Below, one piece after another: positions 35,790-44,845 of a stretch of 64,000 bases of DNA. The DNA is taken from positions 310,001-374,000 of the forward strand of contig NZ_BILW01000001.1 in NCBI RefSeq assembly GCF_004000765.1, in the 5' to 3' direction. Numbering within the stretch: the stretch's first letter is position 1; each line of letters opens with the position of its first letter. This DNA comes from Paenibacillus chondroitinus NBRC 15376. GTDB lineage: Bacteria; Bacillota; Bacilli; Paenibacillales; NBRC-103111. Made by a program: the position numbers and the translations under genes. The notes under the pieces are model-generated. The model did not search any database and was not told the origin of the DNA. It saw nothing but the letters and a program-made list of their open reading frames with translations.

Positions 35790-36004
35790 CCTCGGCTGGC
35801 GGGACTCGAAACTTAGTGGGATTTTTAAAAATGATATGGGAACTCTGGGGCGTTATTACAAGGGAAATAGGTTACCCACAGTGGACGATTCCAGTTGTAA
35901 GCGTGTACACTGGTAGATAGACGCAAAAAAGGCAAAGACATCCAAACGAACTGAACTCCGCTTTGCTCACCGTCGACATTCCGTTTGAACAATGGAGGCT
36001 GAAC

Positions 36005-38227
36005 ATGAGGAAAACGCTATTTAATCGGCTGTTGTTATCGTATATGCCGATTTTTATTATCGTGGTCACGTTTACGTTTTTCGTGTTTTTTCAGGTGCTG
36101 AGTGAACAAAGCCGCAAAGAGGCGCTGAATGCCAACAAAATGTTGTCCTTGCAGGCGATGCGCTTAATCGACACATCGCTGAAGGCGATTGACAACATGG
36201 TGATGATGGAAACGATTAACAACAAAGAATTGGCCGATTTTTTCAATAATGAATCCAAAAGTAATGTGTTCACCAATATTAGCGCGGTCAAAAAAATGCG
36301 CGAGATGATCGCCTCGTACCCCATGATTGATTCGATCTATTTGGTGCGGTTTGAAGACAATTTTGTGCTCAGCAATGCGACAAGCGATCAGCTAAGCAAC
36401 TACAAGGATGAGCCGTTTATTCAGAGTGCCAAGGACCCGTTAGGCAGCAAAAAATGGTCAGGGGTAAGAGACTTCGAGCAGTTTTCTGTCAAAGGCAGCA
36501 AGCCTGTAGTCAGTCTGGTGCGGGGAGCACCATTCATCACAGGTGAGAAGGGAATGATCGTCGTCAATGTGGCGACGGATTCGTTGCGGTCCAGTATTGC
36601 CGACTTGTATGATCCCAAAACAAGTTATATCGGCCTTCGCGACGCTGTGGGCAACGAGTTGTTTCGTGATTCCCGCTCAAATGAACAAACAAGGATTTTC
36701 TCCAATTATGTATCAAGTTATACCGGATGGTCCTATCAAAGCGGGCTTGTGAACGGCAAGGTGTTTCATGTGATTTCCTCCCTCTATAACGTTTGGTTCA
36801 TTATCGGAATCGCGATGATTGTGGTTGGATTTGTGTGGCTCCTTTATGTGACCAGACGCAATTCGAAGCCGTTGGAACAAATTGTGGCGAGTATTCGCGG
36901 GTACCGTCTCCCATTGTCCAAGGAAGGGGGAGATGAATTCTCGTTCATCGAATCCGCTTTGTCCAATATCATAGAGCAATCCAATCAGTATCAACAAAAA
37001 CATGAAGAAGACAGGCATCTCCGGGCGAGATACTTGTTTCATCAGCTCATAGAAGGCGACACGGGGTTAACGCATGAGGAATGGGTGGAAGAAATAAGCA
37101 GTTTGCAGCTTCCCTACGTTTCCAACCGCCAAGTGGTGCTGGTGATCGAAATGGATAAATACAGCGATTTCTGCTGTCAGTACTCACGCAAGGATCAAAA
37201 CCTTCTCAAATTTGCGCTGCGAAGCGTCATTCAGGAGCTTGCTCCGAAATATGAGCTCGTGCTTTGGGCCGAGTGGACATCCGCTTCTCAGCTTAGCGTT
37301 ATGGTATTTATGGGGAACGAGGAGGAAGACGGCGGTTCCTCAATCCTTCAGCTTTTTGATCATGTGCGCGTGTGGGCTCAAGAGAACTTGAAGTTTACGG
37401 TAACGGTGGGGATCGGTGAGCAGGTCGTACAGCTTGCGAGCGTTGCAAATTCGTATAAAGAAGCGCTAAGAGCGCTTAAATATAAAATTGCGCTTGGCGA
37501 AAACAGGTTGATTACCAGCGAACATATCGCCAATCACGGGCAGGCCGAAGTATTTTCACATCTCAATGCCATTCGATCTATGATTCAGTCGTTCAGATTT
37601 CTTGAAGATGAGTGGAAGACGAAATATGACGAGCTTTTCGGCGAAATGAAGCTTGGGCTTTTAACCAAAGATGAAATTACGAATCTGATGAACTATTTAA
37701 TTTATTATTTGGGCCGGGAAATGGCGGGGATGACCAAGGAGTCTCAAGAAATGTGGATGCGGGATGGTCTTCCGGGGCTTAGCAAAGTTATGGATGACTG
37801 CCATTCCCTTGAACAAATGCGGGAAGAATCCCTGGACGTATTGGACAGCCTATACGCCGGTCTGCTGGAAGCGCAGGACAGGCGTCTGCATGCAGCAACG
37901 ATTCGCGACATGCGGAAGTTTATCGAAGAAGAGTATGCCAATCCGAATATGTCGCTGGATTATCTCAGTTCAACCTTCAACATTAGCAGCAAATATGTGA
38001 GCAAGCTGTTTAAAGAAGAGACGGGACAGAAGTTCGTCGACTTCCTGATCGATATCCGCATCCAGGCAGCGCAGCGACTGCTCGCGGAATCGCAAGCCCC
38101 GATGCAGGAGGTGGCCGAGCAGATCGGTTATACAAGCGCAATCTCTTTCAGCCGTGTGTTTAAGAAAGTGATGGGCTGTTCGCCTAGCGAATACCGCGAG
38201 GATGCGGTGCGCAAAGAGACCGGGTGA
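36005..38227 (+). CDS. Membrane-bound AraC-family regulator with extracellular sensor
   Basis: The start is ATG 36005 behind TGGAGG (6 bases); the in-frame TTG at 35963 has no site. The 740-residue protein has two membrane helices (about 10-32 and 262-284) around an extracellular dCache-like region, a cytoplasmic stretch like that of YesN proteins (KFTVTVGIGEQ), and a C-terminal AraC domain (about 640-735) with ISSKYVSKLFKEETGQKF and SFSRVFKKVMGCSPSEYR. It has no kinase or receiver domain, so sensing and DNA binding are in one chain fixed in the membrane. It precedes the Lpl-type importer and GH29 genes and is their likely activator. The sequence 35790-36004 before it shows no clear promoter. 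Confidence 0.92.
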   Translation: MRKTLFNRLLLSYMPIFIIVVTFTFFVFFQVLSEQSRKEALNANKMLSLQAMRLIDTSLKAIDNMVMMETINNKELADFFNNESKSNVFTNISAVKKMREMIASYPMIDSIYLVRFEDNFVLSNATSDQLSNYKDEPFIQSAKDPLGSKKWSGVRDFEQFSVKGSKPVVSLVRGAPFITGEKGMIVVNVATDSLRSSIADLYDPKTSYIGLRDAVGNELFRDSRSNEQTRIFSNYVSSYTGWSYQSGLVNGKVFHVISSLYNVWFIIGIAMIVVGFVWLLYVTRRNSKPLEQIVASIRGYRLPLSKEGGDEFSFIESALSNIIEQSNQYQQKHEEDRHLRARYLFHQLIEGDTGLTHEEWVEEISSLQLPYVSNRQVVLVIEMDKYSDFCCQYSRKDQNLLKFALRSVIQELAPKYELVLWAEWTSASQLSVMVFMGNEEEDGGSSILQLFDHVRVWAQENLKFTVTVGIGEQVVQLASVANSYKEALRALKYKIALGENRLITSEHIANHGQAEVFSHLNAIRSMIQSFRFLEDEWKTKYDELFGEMKLGLLTKDEITNLMNYLIYYLGREMAGMTKESQEMWMRDGLPGLSKVMDDCHSLEQMREESLDVLDSLYAGLLEAQDRRLHAATIRDMRKFIEEEYANPNMSLDYLSSTFNISSKYVSKLFKEETGQKFVDFLIDIRIQAAQRLLAESQAPMQEVAEQIGYTSAISFSRVFKKVMGCSPSEYREDAVRKETG

Positions 38228-38265
38228 ATTTCGTTAAGTGGTAGAAAATAGTTTGCTTGGCTGCA

Positions 38266-38301
38266 GCAGCTCCGGAGAACCTCCGGGGCTGCGCGTTTTT
38301 T
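38266..38301 (+). terminator. Rho-independent terminator
   Basis: GCAGCTCCGGAG (38266-38277) pairs with CTCCGGGGCTGC (38281-38292) across a three-base loop, followed by GCGTTTTTT. Confidence 0.9.
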
Positions 38302-38376
38302 CAGAAGATGCGAAAACGGTTAAGGGCACGATTCTTGTTTCTTGCAGCTGGCTGCAATCGCCTTTACGATGAAGTT

Positions 38377-38392
38377 GTGAAAGCGCATTCCA
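38377..38392 (+). promoter_or_regulatory. Candidate cre site (CcpA)
   Basis: GTGAAAGCGCATTCCA matches the catabolite-responsive consensus WTGNAARCGNWWWCAW except at two positions. It lies 19-34 bp upstream of the LplB-type permease start, after the terminator of the regulator gene. This would place the third importer and GH29 under glucose repression. Confidence 0.35.
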
Positions 38393-38410
38393 TCCAGACG
38401 AAAGGAGCCT

Positions 38411-39337
38411 ATGTTAAGCATGCAGAAGGAATTAGGAATGTCCATGAAAAAGATGAAGCGTCACTGGCAGTTATATCTGGTTGTCTTTTTACCGCTGCTG
38501 TATTTGATCATTTTCAAGTACATTCCTATGGCTGGCGTCGTCATTGCTTTCAAAGATTACAACGTCATCAAAGGTATTTGGGGCAGCCCGTGGGTGGGCC
38601 TGAAATATTTCGAACAGTTTTTCGAATCGCCGAATTTCTGGCTATATTTGAAAAACACGCTGGGCATCAGTATGTACGGTTTGCTTGTTGGCTTTCCAGC
38701 TCCGATCCTATTGGCGCTCGCTTTGAATGAAATCCGTAACGGTTTCTTCAAAAGCAGCGTGCAAATGATTACCTACGCGCCATACTTTATTTCGACGGTC
38801 ATCATGGTGTCGATCCTCATAGTCACCTTGTCGCCAAACGTCGGTATTATCAGCAAGTTCCTGCATACGCTCGGTGTGGAAAATACCAATCTCATGGGAA
38901 TTCCGAGTTTGTTCAAATCGATCTACGTTTGGTCAGACGTTTGGCAGCATACGGGGTATGGCGCCATCATTTACATTGCGGCTTTGACAGGTGTGAACCC
39001 TGAGCTTTATGAATCGGCCAAGGTAGATGGCGCCTCCCGAATACAGAAAATCATAAACATCGACATTCCGAGTTTGATTCCGGTTTCCGTCATTCTGCTA
39101 ATTCTCAATCTAGGCAACATCATGAAGCTTGGCTTCGAAAAAATATATTTGATGCAAAATCCGCTCAACGTCAGCACGTCGGAAGTCATTTCGACCTATG
39201 TGTACAAAGTGGGGCTGCTCAGTTCCAGCTTCAGCTTTTCGGCGGCGATTGGTTTCTTCAACTCGGTTGTTAATTTGATTCTTCTTGTAGGGGTCAATTA
39301 CATCGCCAAAAAGTTGTCCAGTTCAAGCTTGTGGTAA
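38411..39337 (+). CDS. ABC permease, LplB family
   Basis: The 308-residue product starts at ATG 38411, only 3 bases after AAAGGAG; Met4 at 38420 is a possible start. LplB/YteP-type permease with six helices, the early motif IPMAGVVIAFKDYN and EAA loop YESAKVDGASRIQKIINI followed by DIPSLIP. From family knowledge, Lpl/Yte importers bring in complex oligosaccharides (for example unsaturated galacturonides) with a shared ATPase. Here the permease leads an operon with LplC, a large binding lipoprotein, GH29 and an isomerase. Confidence 0.93.
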   Translation: MLSMQKELGMSMKKMKRHWQLYLVVFLPLLYLIIFKYIPMAGVVIAFKDYNVIKGIWGSPWVGLKYFEQFFESPNFWLYLKNTLGISMYGLLVGFPAPILLALALNEIRNGFFKSSVQMITYAPYFISTVIMVSILIVTLSPNVGIISKFLHTLGVENTNLMGIPSLFKSIYVWSDVWQHTGYGAIIYIAALTGVNPELYESAKVDGASRIQKIINIDIPSLIPVSVILLILNLGNIMKLGFEKIYLMQNPLNVSTSEVISTYVYKVGLLSSSFSFSAAIGFFNSVVNLILLVGVNYIAKKLSSSSLW

Positions 39338-39374
39338 CCGCCGGCCCCTTAGTCCGTAGTAAGGAGGATCTTCT

Positions 39375-40274
39375 ATGATCAAAACGTCAAGCATTCGCGA
39401 ATCGAAAGGCGACCGATTGTTTCTGCTCAGTATTTATATCTTTCTGATCGCGGTGTTGATTGTCGTCCTGTTTCCGCTTATTTTCATCGTCAGTTCATCG
39501 TTCAGTTCACCGCAGGCCGTTGTCTCCGGCAAAGTGTGGCTGCTTCCTGTGGATGTTACGCTGGAGGGCTACAAAGCGGTGTTCCGTAATCCGCAAATCG
39601 TAACCGGTTACTTGAATTCGTTTATTTATGCCGTGGTCGGCACAGTCGTCAACGTTGCATTAACCGTCATGCTGGCTTATCCCATCGCCAGAAAAACATT
39701 CTATGGCCGCAATGTCATCATGGTGCTGCTTGTGATTACGATGATGTTCGAGGGAGGACTGATCCCATTTTATCTCGTAGTCAAAAATCTGCATCTTCTC
39801 GATACCCGGTGGGCGATGATTTTGCCTGGCGCCATGGCGGTGTTTCAAGTCATTATCGCTCGCACCTTTTTTCAAACATCGATTCCTGATGAAATTGCCG
39901 AAGCAGCGGAGCTGGACGGATGCAGCGATATCCGATTCATTACGAGTATCGTACTTCCACTTTCCAAGCCGATTCTGGCTGTGCTGACATTGATGTATGC
40001 GGTTGGCCATTGGAACGCCTACTTCGATGCCTTGATTTTCCTGAAATCACCGAATTTGTTCCCTCTGCAGATCGTTCTGCGCAACATTCTTATTCTTAAT
40101 ACGATAGATCCGACTATGGTGTCCAAGGTTGATCAGATGCTGGCCCAGCAAGGGCTGAAGGATCTGCTTAAGTACTCGCTTATCGTTGTGGCAAGCGCAC
40201 CGGTTCTCATTATTTATCCGTTTGTGCAGAAGCATTTTGTTAAAGGCGTCATGATTGGTTCATTAAAAGGTTGA
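39375..40274 (+). CDS. ABC permease, LplC/YtcP family
   Basis: A 299-residue permease behind AAGGAGGATCTTCT. Six helices, EAA loop AEAAELDGCSDIRFITSI followed by VLPLSKP, and a C-terminal HFVKGVMIGSLKG typical of LplC-like halves. It partners with the LplB-type protein 37 bp upstream and the binding protein 36 bp downstream. Confidence 0.94.
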   Translation: MIKTSSIRESKGDRLFLLSIYIFLIAVLIVVLFPLIFIVSSSFSSPQAVVSGKVWLLPVDVTLEGYKAVFRNPQIVTGYLNSFIYAVVGTVVNVALTVMLAYPIARKTFYGRNVIMVLLVITMMFEGGLIPFYLVVKNLHLLDTRWAMILPGAMAVFQVIIARTFFQTSIPDEIAEAAELDGCSDIRFITSIVLPLSKPILAVLTLMYAVGHWNAYFDALIFLKSPNLFPLQIVLRNILILNTIDPTMVSKVDQMLAQQGLKDLLKYSLIVVASAPVLIIYPFVQKHFVKGVMIGSLKG

Positions 40275-40310
40275 AGGAATAAGATTGTTAAATTGGGAGG
40301 AGCTGTTACG

Positions 40311-42005
40311 ATGAAAAAATGGCATCAATCATACACAGGTTTGGTGGGGGTTGCACTTTGTTTCTCTCTCGTCTTGAGCGCCTGCAGCACAGAGTCCGGC
40401 ACACCAGCGGGAGACGCCTCTACAGGCAGCGCGCCAACCGCAAGCGAAGATTTTACCCCTGTTGGGCAATATCCGATCGTGAAGAAGCCCATGACGATTA
40501 AAATGTTCGCTCCGCAGCTGGCCAGCATCGAAAACATGGAGACGAACTCTTTTACCAAATATCTGCAGGACAAGACGAATATTCAAATTAAATGGGACCT
40601 CGTGCCTGACAAAGCGTTAAATGACCGCAAACAGTTAATGCTCGCAAGCGGCGATTATCCTGAAGTGATTTTGCAAGGAGCTTTAACGAAAGATGAGCAG
40701 ATGAAGTACGGCAAACAAGGCGTATTTATTCCGCTGAACGATTTGATTGATACCTATGCGCCAAACTTCAAGAAAGCAATGGCTGACCTGCCCTACTTGA
40801 AAAGCTCGATCACATCGCCGGACGGCAACATTTATGCCCTTCCGCAAGTGAACGAGTGCTATCACTGCAACTATGCTCAAAAGCTGTGGATTAACCAGGC
40901 CTGGCTGGATAAGCTGGGATTGAAAATGCCAACTACCACAGACGAATTCTATGAGGTGTTGAAAGCATTTAAGGAAAAAGATCCGAACGGCAATGGGAAA
41001 AAAGATGAAATCCCTCTGACGGGTTCGGATGACATGTGGGCAGGCAACATCGCGTCCTTCCTGATGAACGCCTTTATTATTGACGATCAGATCGATAAAG
41101 ACAGCGGCACTTTCCTGCAGTTAAAGGACGGCAAGGTGGATTTAACTGCCAATAAACCCGAATGGAAGCAAGGGTTGTTGTACCTGAACAAGTTGTACAA
41201 GGAAGGCTTGATTGATCCAGCATCTTTTACACAAAACTCCGATGCGATTCAGCAGTTGGGTAACCGCCAAGACGCGAACGTGCTGGGAGGTATAACGACC
41301 GCGTTGATCAGTTACGCGCACTCGCCGGACGAGAAGCACCCGCGCCACAAGGATTATGTTACCGTTCCTCCGCTCAAAGGACCTAACGGTGTGCAGCAGG
41401 CCGGCTATTTTGCAGGAATTGGCAGTTCGCAAATGGCGATTACGAATAAAGCGACCAAAGAGCAGCAAATTGCTGCGATCCGCTTGGCCGACTATTTGTA
41501 CACCGAAGAAGCGATTGTTCTGGAAGAGCGCGGCACGGAAAACGTTGGATGGCGCAAAGCGAAGGACGGCGAGCTGGATATGAACGGCAAGCAGGCGAAA
41601 TATGCGGTTATTCCTAAGGTCGACAACAAACCTACGCATAATGATGGGTGGGAACAAATCGGGCCGTCGCTTCGTACGTTCCAATATCGCGATTCATGGG
41701 CAGCGCTGCAAGATCCGCTTGCAGAAGGGGCGTACGAAGTGCGTTTGAAACGTGAATCAGCGAAATATGAACCTTTCCAATCGAAAGTGATGTATCCACC
41801 CAGTGTGTTCATCGCATTGGAAGATGCCGAAGTTGCGGCACAGCTGAAAACGACCATTCGCGATTACATCAAGTCGAACATGGCCCAGTTTATTACGGGC
41901 AGCAAAGACATCGAGAAGGAATGGGACAGTTATGTAAAAGGCTTTGACGGCCTGCAGCTCGGTAAATATATTGAAATTTATCAGAAAGCTGTTGCCAAAA
42001 AGTAA
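40311..42005 (+). CDS. Large oligosaccharide-binding lipoprotein, LplA/YtcQ type
   Basis: The start is ATG 40311, 8 bases after GGGAGGAG; the upstream in-frame TTG is not supported. The product has 564 residues, longer than the family 1 binding proteins elsewhere in the window, as expected for LplA/YtcQ proteins. Lipobox LSAC (Cys25) is followed by a Thr/Ser/Ala linker. It contains an EF-hand-like stretch DPNGNGKKDEIP (about 226-237), which is common in this family and may bind calcium. It serves the LplB/LplC importer. The GH29 fucosidase follows, so a fucose-containing oligosaccharide is a reasonable ligand (inference). Confidence 0.93.
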   Translation: MKKWHQSYTGLVGVALCFSLVLSACSTESGTPAGDASTGSAPTASEDFTPVGQYPIVKKPMTIKMFAPQLASIENMETNSFTKYLQDKTNIQIKWDLVPDKALNDRKQLMLASGDYPEVILQGALTKDEQMKYGKQGVFIPLNDLIDTYAPNFKKAMADLPYLKSSITSPDGNIYALPQVNECYHCNYAQKLWINQAWLDKLGLKMPTTTDEFYEVLKAFKEKDPNGNGKKDEIPLTGSDDMWAGNIASFLMNAFIIDDQIDKDSGTFLQLKDGKVDLTANKPEWKQGLLYLNKLYKEGLIDPASFTQNSDAIQQLGNRQDANVLGGITTALISYAHSPDEKHPRHKDYVTVPPLKGPNGVQQAGYFAGIGSSQMAITNKATKEQQIAAIRLADYLYTEEAIVLEERGTENVGWRKAKDGELDMNGKQAKYAVIPKVDNKPTHNDGWEQIGPSLRTFQYRDSWAALQDPLAEGAYEVRLKRESAKYEPFQSKVMYPPSVFIALEDAEVAAQLKTTIRDYIKSNMAQFITGSKDIEKEWDSYVKGFDGLQLGKYIEIYQKAVAKK

Positions 42006-42114
42006 TATCCGAGAGCGCTTGCTCCCTCATCAGGAAAATAGCAGAACAGTTGTACAGTTTTAACGTACAGGATTATGAGCGAGTATACCAAGGGAGAGAG
42101 AAAGGTCGGATGAT

Positions 42115-43389
42115 ATGAATCTTGTTCAGAAGTTAACCCCCACAGCCAGACAATTAGCTTATCAGAACTGGGAATTTGGCTTGTTTCTTCATTTTGGGCT
42201 GCGCACGTTTTATGAAGGTTATGTTGATTTTGATGAAAGGCGGATGGATCCGGCTGCATTCAACCCAGCTCGTTTGGATTGTGAGCAGTGGATTCGAACG
42301 GCCAAAGAGGCGGGAATGAATTACGCCGTTCTAACAGCGAAACATCATGATGGATTTTCCAACTGGCCTTCCCGGTATAGCCAATTTAGTGTGGCCGCTT
42401 CTCCGTGGAAGGAAGGGAAAGGGGATGTCATTCGCGAATTTGTTGAGGCATGCCGCAAATATGATGTGAAACCGGGGCTGTACTATTCGCCGTTTGATGG
42501 CTCTGCCGATTTTTACACCCAGGATTCAAAAGCCTATGATGATTATTTCGTCAACCAAATCACCGAACTGCTTAGTGCGTATGGTGACATTGACATCCTG
42601 TGGTTTGACGGTTGCGGCTCTGAAGGGCATACGTATGATTGGTATCGCATCATTGGTGAAATTCGGCGTTTGCAGCCACAGATTTTAATTTTTAATATGG
42701 GGGATCCCGATTTTCGCTGGGTAGGCAACGAGGACGGTATTGCCCCAGTGCCCTGTTGGAATGTCGTAGATGCAACAGAGTTTTCCATTTTGACGGAGAA
42801 AAAGGAGCAGTTAGGTGATCGTTTGTGGCTGCCTGGGGAATGCGATGTTCAGATGCGGGGGAATTGGTTTTATAGCGACAGCGATGAACATACCCTGAAA
42901 AGTGTGGAAGAACTGATGGGCATTTATTTGCATTCGGTTGGCAGAGGCGCAAACTTGCTTCTCAATATCGGGCCGGATCGAAATGGTTTGCTACCTGAGA
43001 AGGACGTCGAAAGGCTGCTTGATTTCGGTGCGGAAATTCGCAGACATGTAGGGAGTCCATTTGCAACGCTGGCGCAATGCGATAGAAGGGACCACCATAC
43101 GTGGGTTTACGAGACGGAGCAAGCACAAATGCTTGATCTTGTTGTTTTGGAAGAGGATTTGACAGAAGGCGAACATGTAAGAAGTTTTAAGATTAGTATC
43201 ATCACGCAAAAGTCGAGACGACCTGTCACGATTTATGAGGGACAACATATCGGCCACAAAGCTATCGTTCGCGTCCCCGCCATCAAAGTCCGTGGGATTC
43301 TGGTTGAGATCACGGAAAGTGATCAAGAAGCCAATCTTCTAGGACTAAGTTTTCATCATGTAGGCAATGGAAATGAAAACGGGAGGTAA
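42115..43389 (+). CDS. Cytoplasmic alpha-L-fucosidase, GH29
   Basis: The 424-residue product has no signal peptide. The GH29 TIM barrel shows FGLFLHFGLRTF at the N-terminus, LTAKHHDGFSNWPS (the conserved His-His pair), and the nucleophile Asp165 in ILWFDGCGSE. A short beta-sandwich follows (about 345-424). It removes alpha-linked L-fucose from imported oligosaccharides with retention of configuration. It follows the LplA-type binding protein by 109 bp and runs directly into the isomerase gene. GH29 members of this short type vary in linkage preference; the acid/base residue cannot be assigned from sequence alone. Confidence 0.92.
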   Translation: MNLVQKLTPTARQLAYQNWEFGLFLHFGLRTFYEGYVDFDERRMDPAAFNPARLDCEQWIRTAKEAGMNYAVLTAKHHDGFSNWPSRYSQFSVAASPWKEGKGDVIREFVEACRKYDVKPGLYYSPFDGSADFYTQDSKAYDDYFVNQITELLSAYGDIDILWFDGCGSEGHTYDWYRIIGEIRRLQPQILIFNMGDPDFRWVGNEDGIAPVPCWNVVDATEFSILTEKKEQLGDRLWLPGECDVQMRGNWFYSDSDEHTLKSVEELMGIYLHSVGRGANLLLNIGPDRNGLLPEKDVERLLDFGAEIRRHVGSPFATLAQCDRRDHHTWVYETEQAQMLDLVVLEEDLTEGEHVRSFKISIITQKSRRPVTIYEGQHIGHKAIVRVPAIKVRGILVEITESDQEANLLGLSFHHVGNGNENGR

Positions 43390-43393
43390 GCAG

Positions 43394-44266
43394 ATGAAAA
43401 TCGGATTAAGTTCGTATAGTTTGCTGCAAGCGTTGAAATCAGGGAAAATGACCATTCTGGATGCGGTTGATTGGGTGAAGGCTAATGGCGGCGAACATTT
43501 GGAGCTTGTTCCTTACGGCTACACGCTGGTCGATAATCTGGAACTCGCGGATCAGCTTAGAAATAAGGCGAAAGAGGTCGGCATCGACCTATCCAACTAC
43601 TCCATTCCTGCCAACTTCGTGCAGGAATCGGAGGCGGAATTCGAAGCGGAGATGGATCGCGTCAAGCAGCATGTTGATCTTGTGCATCGCTTAGGCATTC
43701 GGCATATGCGCCATGATGTTACCGCTTTCACTTTGCCACCTGAGAAAATGACAATCCAATACTTTGAAGACAGCTTACCGCTTATTGTTCGCGGCAGCCA
43801 AATCATCGCTGACTATGCGGCCGAATATGGCATTACGACTACGATTGAAAATCACGGCTTTTCCGTGCAAGCAAGCGATCGCGTACAGCGAGTGCTGCTC
43901 GAAGTCAACCGCCCCAATTTCAAAACAACATTGGATGTAGGCAATTTTATGTGCGTTGATGAAGCGCCATTGGTCGGCGTGCGCAAGAATTTGCCATATG
44001 CGTCCTTAATACATTTTAAGGATTTTTACTTCAGACCTTACTTCCAGGACCCGGGAGAAGGCAATTGGTTCCGGACGTCGAACGGGAATTATTTAAGAGG
44101 CGCGATCGTTGGCCAAGGAGATATCGAGATCCGGGAGGTCGTCAAGCTGATCAAAAGCTCAGGTTACGACGGCTATGTAACAGTGGAATTCGAAGGCATG
44201 GAAGATTGCGAGTTGGGTTCCCGGCTCGGCATGAACAATTTGAGACGATTGTGGGATGAAAATTAA
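43394..44266 (+). CDS. Sugar phosphate isomerase/epimerase family (TIM barrel)
   Basis: The start is ATG 43394, 7 bases after GGGAGGT and only 4 bases after the GH29 stop; earlier in-frame starts lie inside that gene. The 290-residue product is an AP-endonuclease-2-like TIM barrel with metal-ligand segments TTIENHGF, TLDVGNF, LIHFKDFYF and VTVEFEGMED. Family members isomerise or epimerise keto sugars, or act on inositol derivatives. In this operon it probably handles the monosaccharide freed by GH29 or a modified sugar from the same oligosaccharide; the reaction cannot be specified. Confidence 0.88.
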   Translation: MKIGLSSYSLLQALKSGKMTILDAVDWVKANGGEHLELVPYGYTLVDNLELADQLRNKAKEVGIDLSNYSIPANFVQESEAEFEAEMDRVKQHVDLVHRLGIRHMRHDVTAFTLPPEKMTIQYFEDSLPLIVRGSQIIADYAAEYGITTTIENHGFSVQASDRVQRVLLEVNRPNFKTTLDVGNFMCVDEAPLVGVRKNLPYASLIHFKDFYFRPYFQDPGEGNWFRTSNGNYLRGAIVGQGDIEIREVVKLIKSSGYDGYVTVEFEGMEDCELGSRLGMNNLRRLWDEN

Positions 44267-44279
44267 GATGAAGCAAAAG

Positions 44280-44323
44280 GCTGCCAAACTGCTTGCTACA
44301 AGCGGTTTGGCAGCTGTTTTTTT
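44280..44323 (+). terminator. Strong terminator
   Basis: GCTGCCAAACTGCTTG (44280-44295) pairs with CAAGCGGTTTGGCAGC (44299-44314, one G-U) around a 3-base loop, followed by a seven-T run. Very similar stems occur at 47600 and, in part, at 50435. Confidence 0.93.
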
Positions 44324-44373
44324 ACTGCGAACCTGGAGCCGTGGAACCGCGGACCGTCGACCCCGCCGGACCG

Positions 44374-44443
44374 CCGTAACCCGTAACCCGTAACCCGTAA
44401 CCCGTAACCCGTAACCCGTAACCCGTAACCCGTAACCCGTAAC
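44374..44443. repeat. Ten tandem copies of the heptamer CCGTAAC
   Basis: Ten perfect CCGTAAC units run from 44374 to 44443, then one variant. The flanks (about 44330-44373 and 44444-44500) are low-complexity, rich in CCG/GACC and a C run. A 73-residue open frame on the minus strand (44296-44517) is only the translated repeat (VTGYGLR) and is not a gene. The tract sits between the terminator at 44280 and repeat copy B. Confidence 0.9.
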
Positions 44444-44600
44444 CCAGTAACCACGGTACCTTGAACCCCCCCCCGCCGCCCGAACGTCGACCCTCCCAAA
44501 CCATTATGCATGTTCATCGACGCTAACTTCTACATATAGCGCATTCCGCCTACGTTACCGTTGAGAACCAACATCTCAGCTGGAACTATCCGGCGCTGCT

Positions 44601-44794
44601 CCCCTCATATGGGAACTACAGGTCGCTATTTCACGGAAAAACGGCATATGAGTCGGTGAAGGGAACTGGGGTCCGCTATTTTGCCATTTTTAGAAGAAAT
44701 GGCGCTCTTTTAGCTGAAATAAGATCCTGTAGTTCCCCTGCTACTCATGAACCTCCTATTTTCGCCAAAATAGCGTCCAGTGGTTCCTTTAAAT
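44601..44794. repeat. Palindromic intergenic element, copy B
   Basis: Outer inverted repeats GGGAACTACAGG (44611-44622) and CCTGTAGTTCCC (44726-44737) bracket internal GGGAACTG, GTCCGCTATTTT and AAATGGC...TTTTAGC blocks. A 3' extension carries GAACCTCCTATTTTCGCC and GGTTCCTTTAAAT. It is nearly collinear with copy C at 47661 and lies between convergent genes. Confidence 0.8.
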
Positions 44795-44845
44795 AGTATT
44801 CCGCACAGCCGGACAGCTTATCACGCGACCCAGACCTCTTCATAT

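Noticed and set aside
38257..38730. Plus-strand reading frame of 157 codons
   Set aside because: It covers the terminator at 38266 and the start of the LplB-type permease in another frame; the permease is clearly the real gene.
44296..44517. Minus-strand reading frame of 73 codons
   Set aside because: It is simply the CCGTAAC repeat translated (VTGYGLR units) and has no ribosome site.
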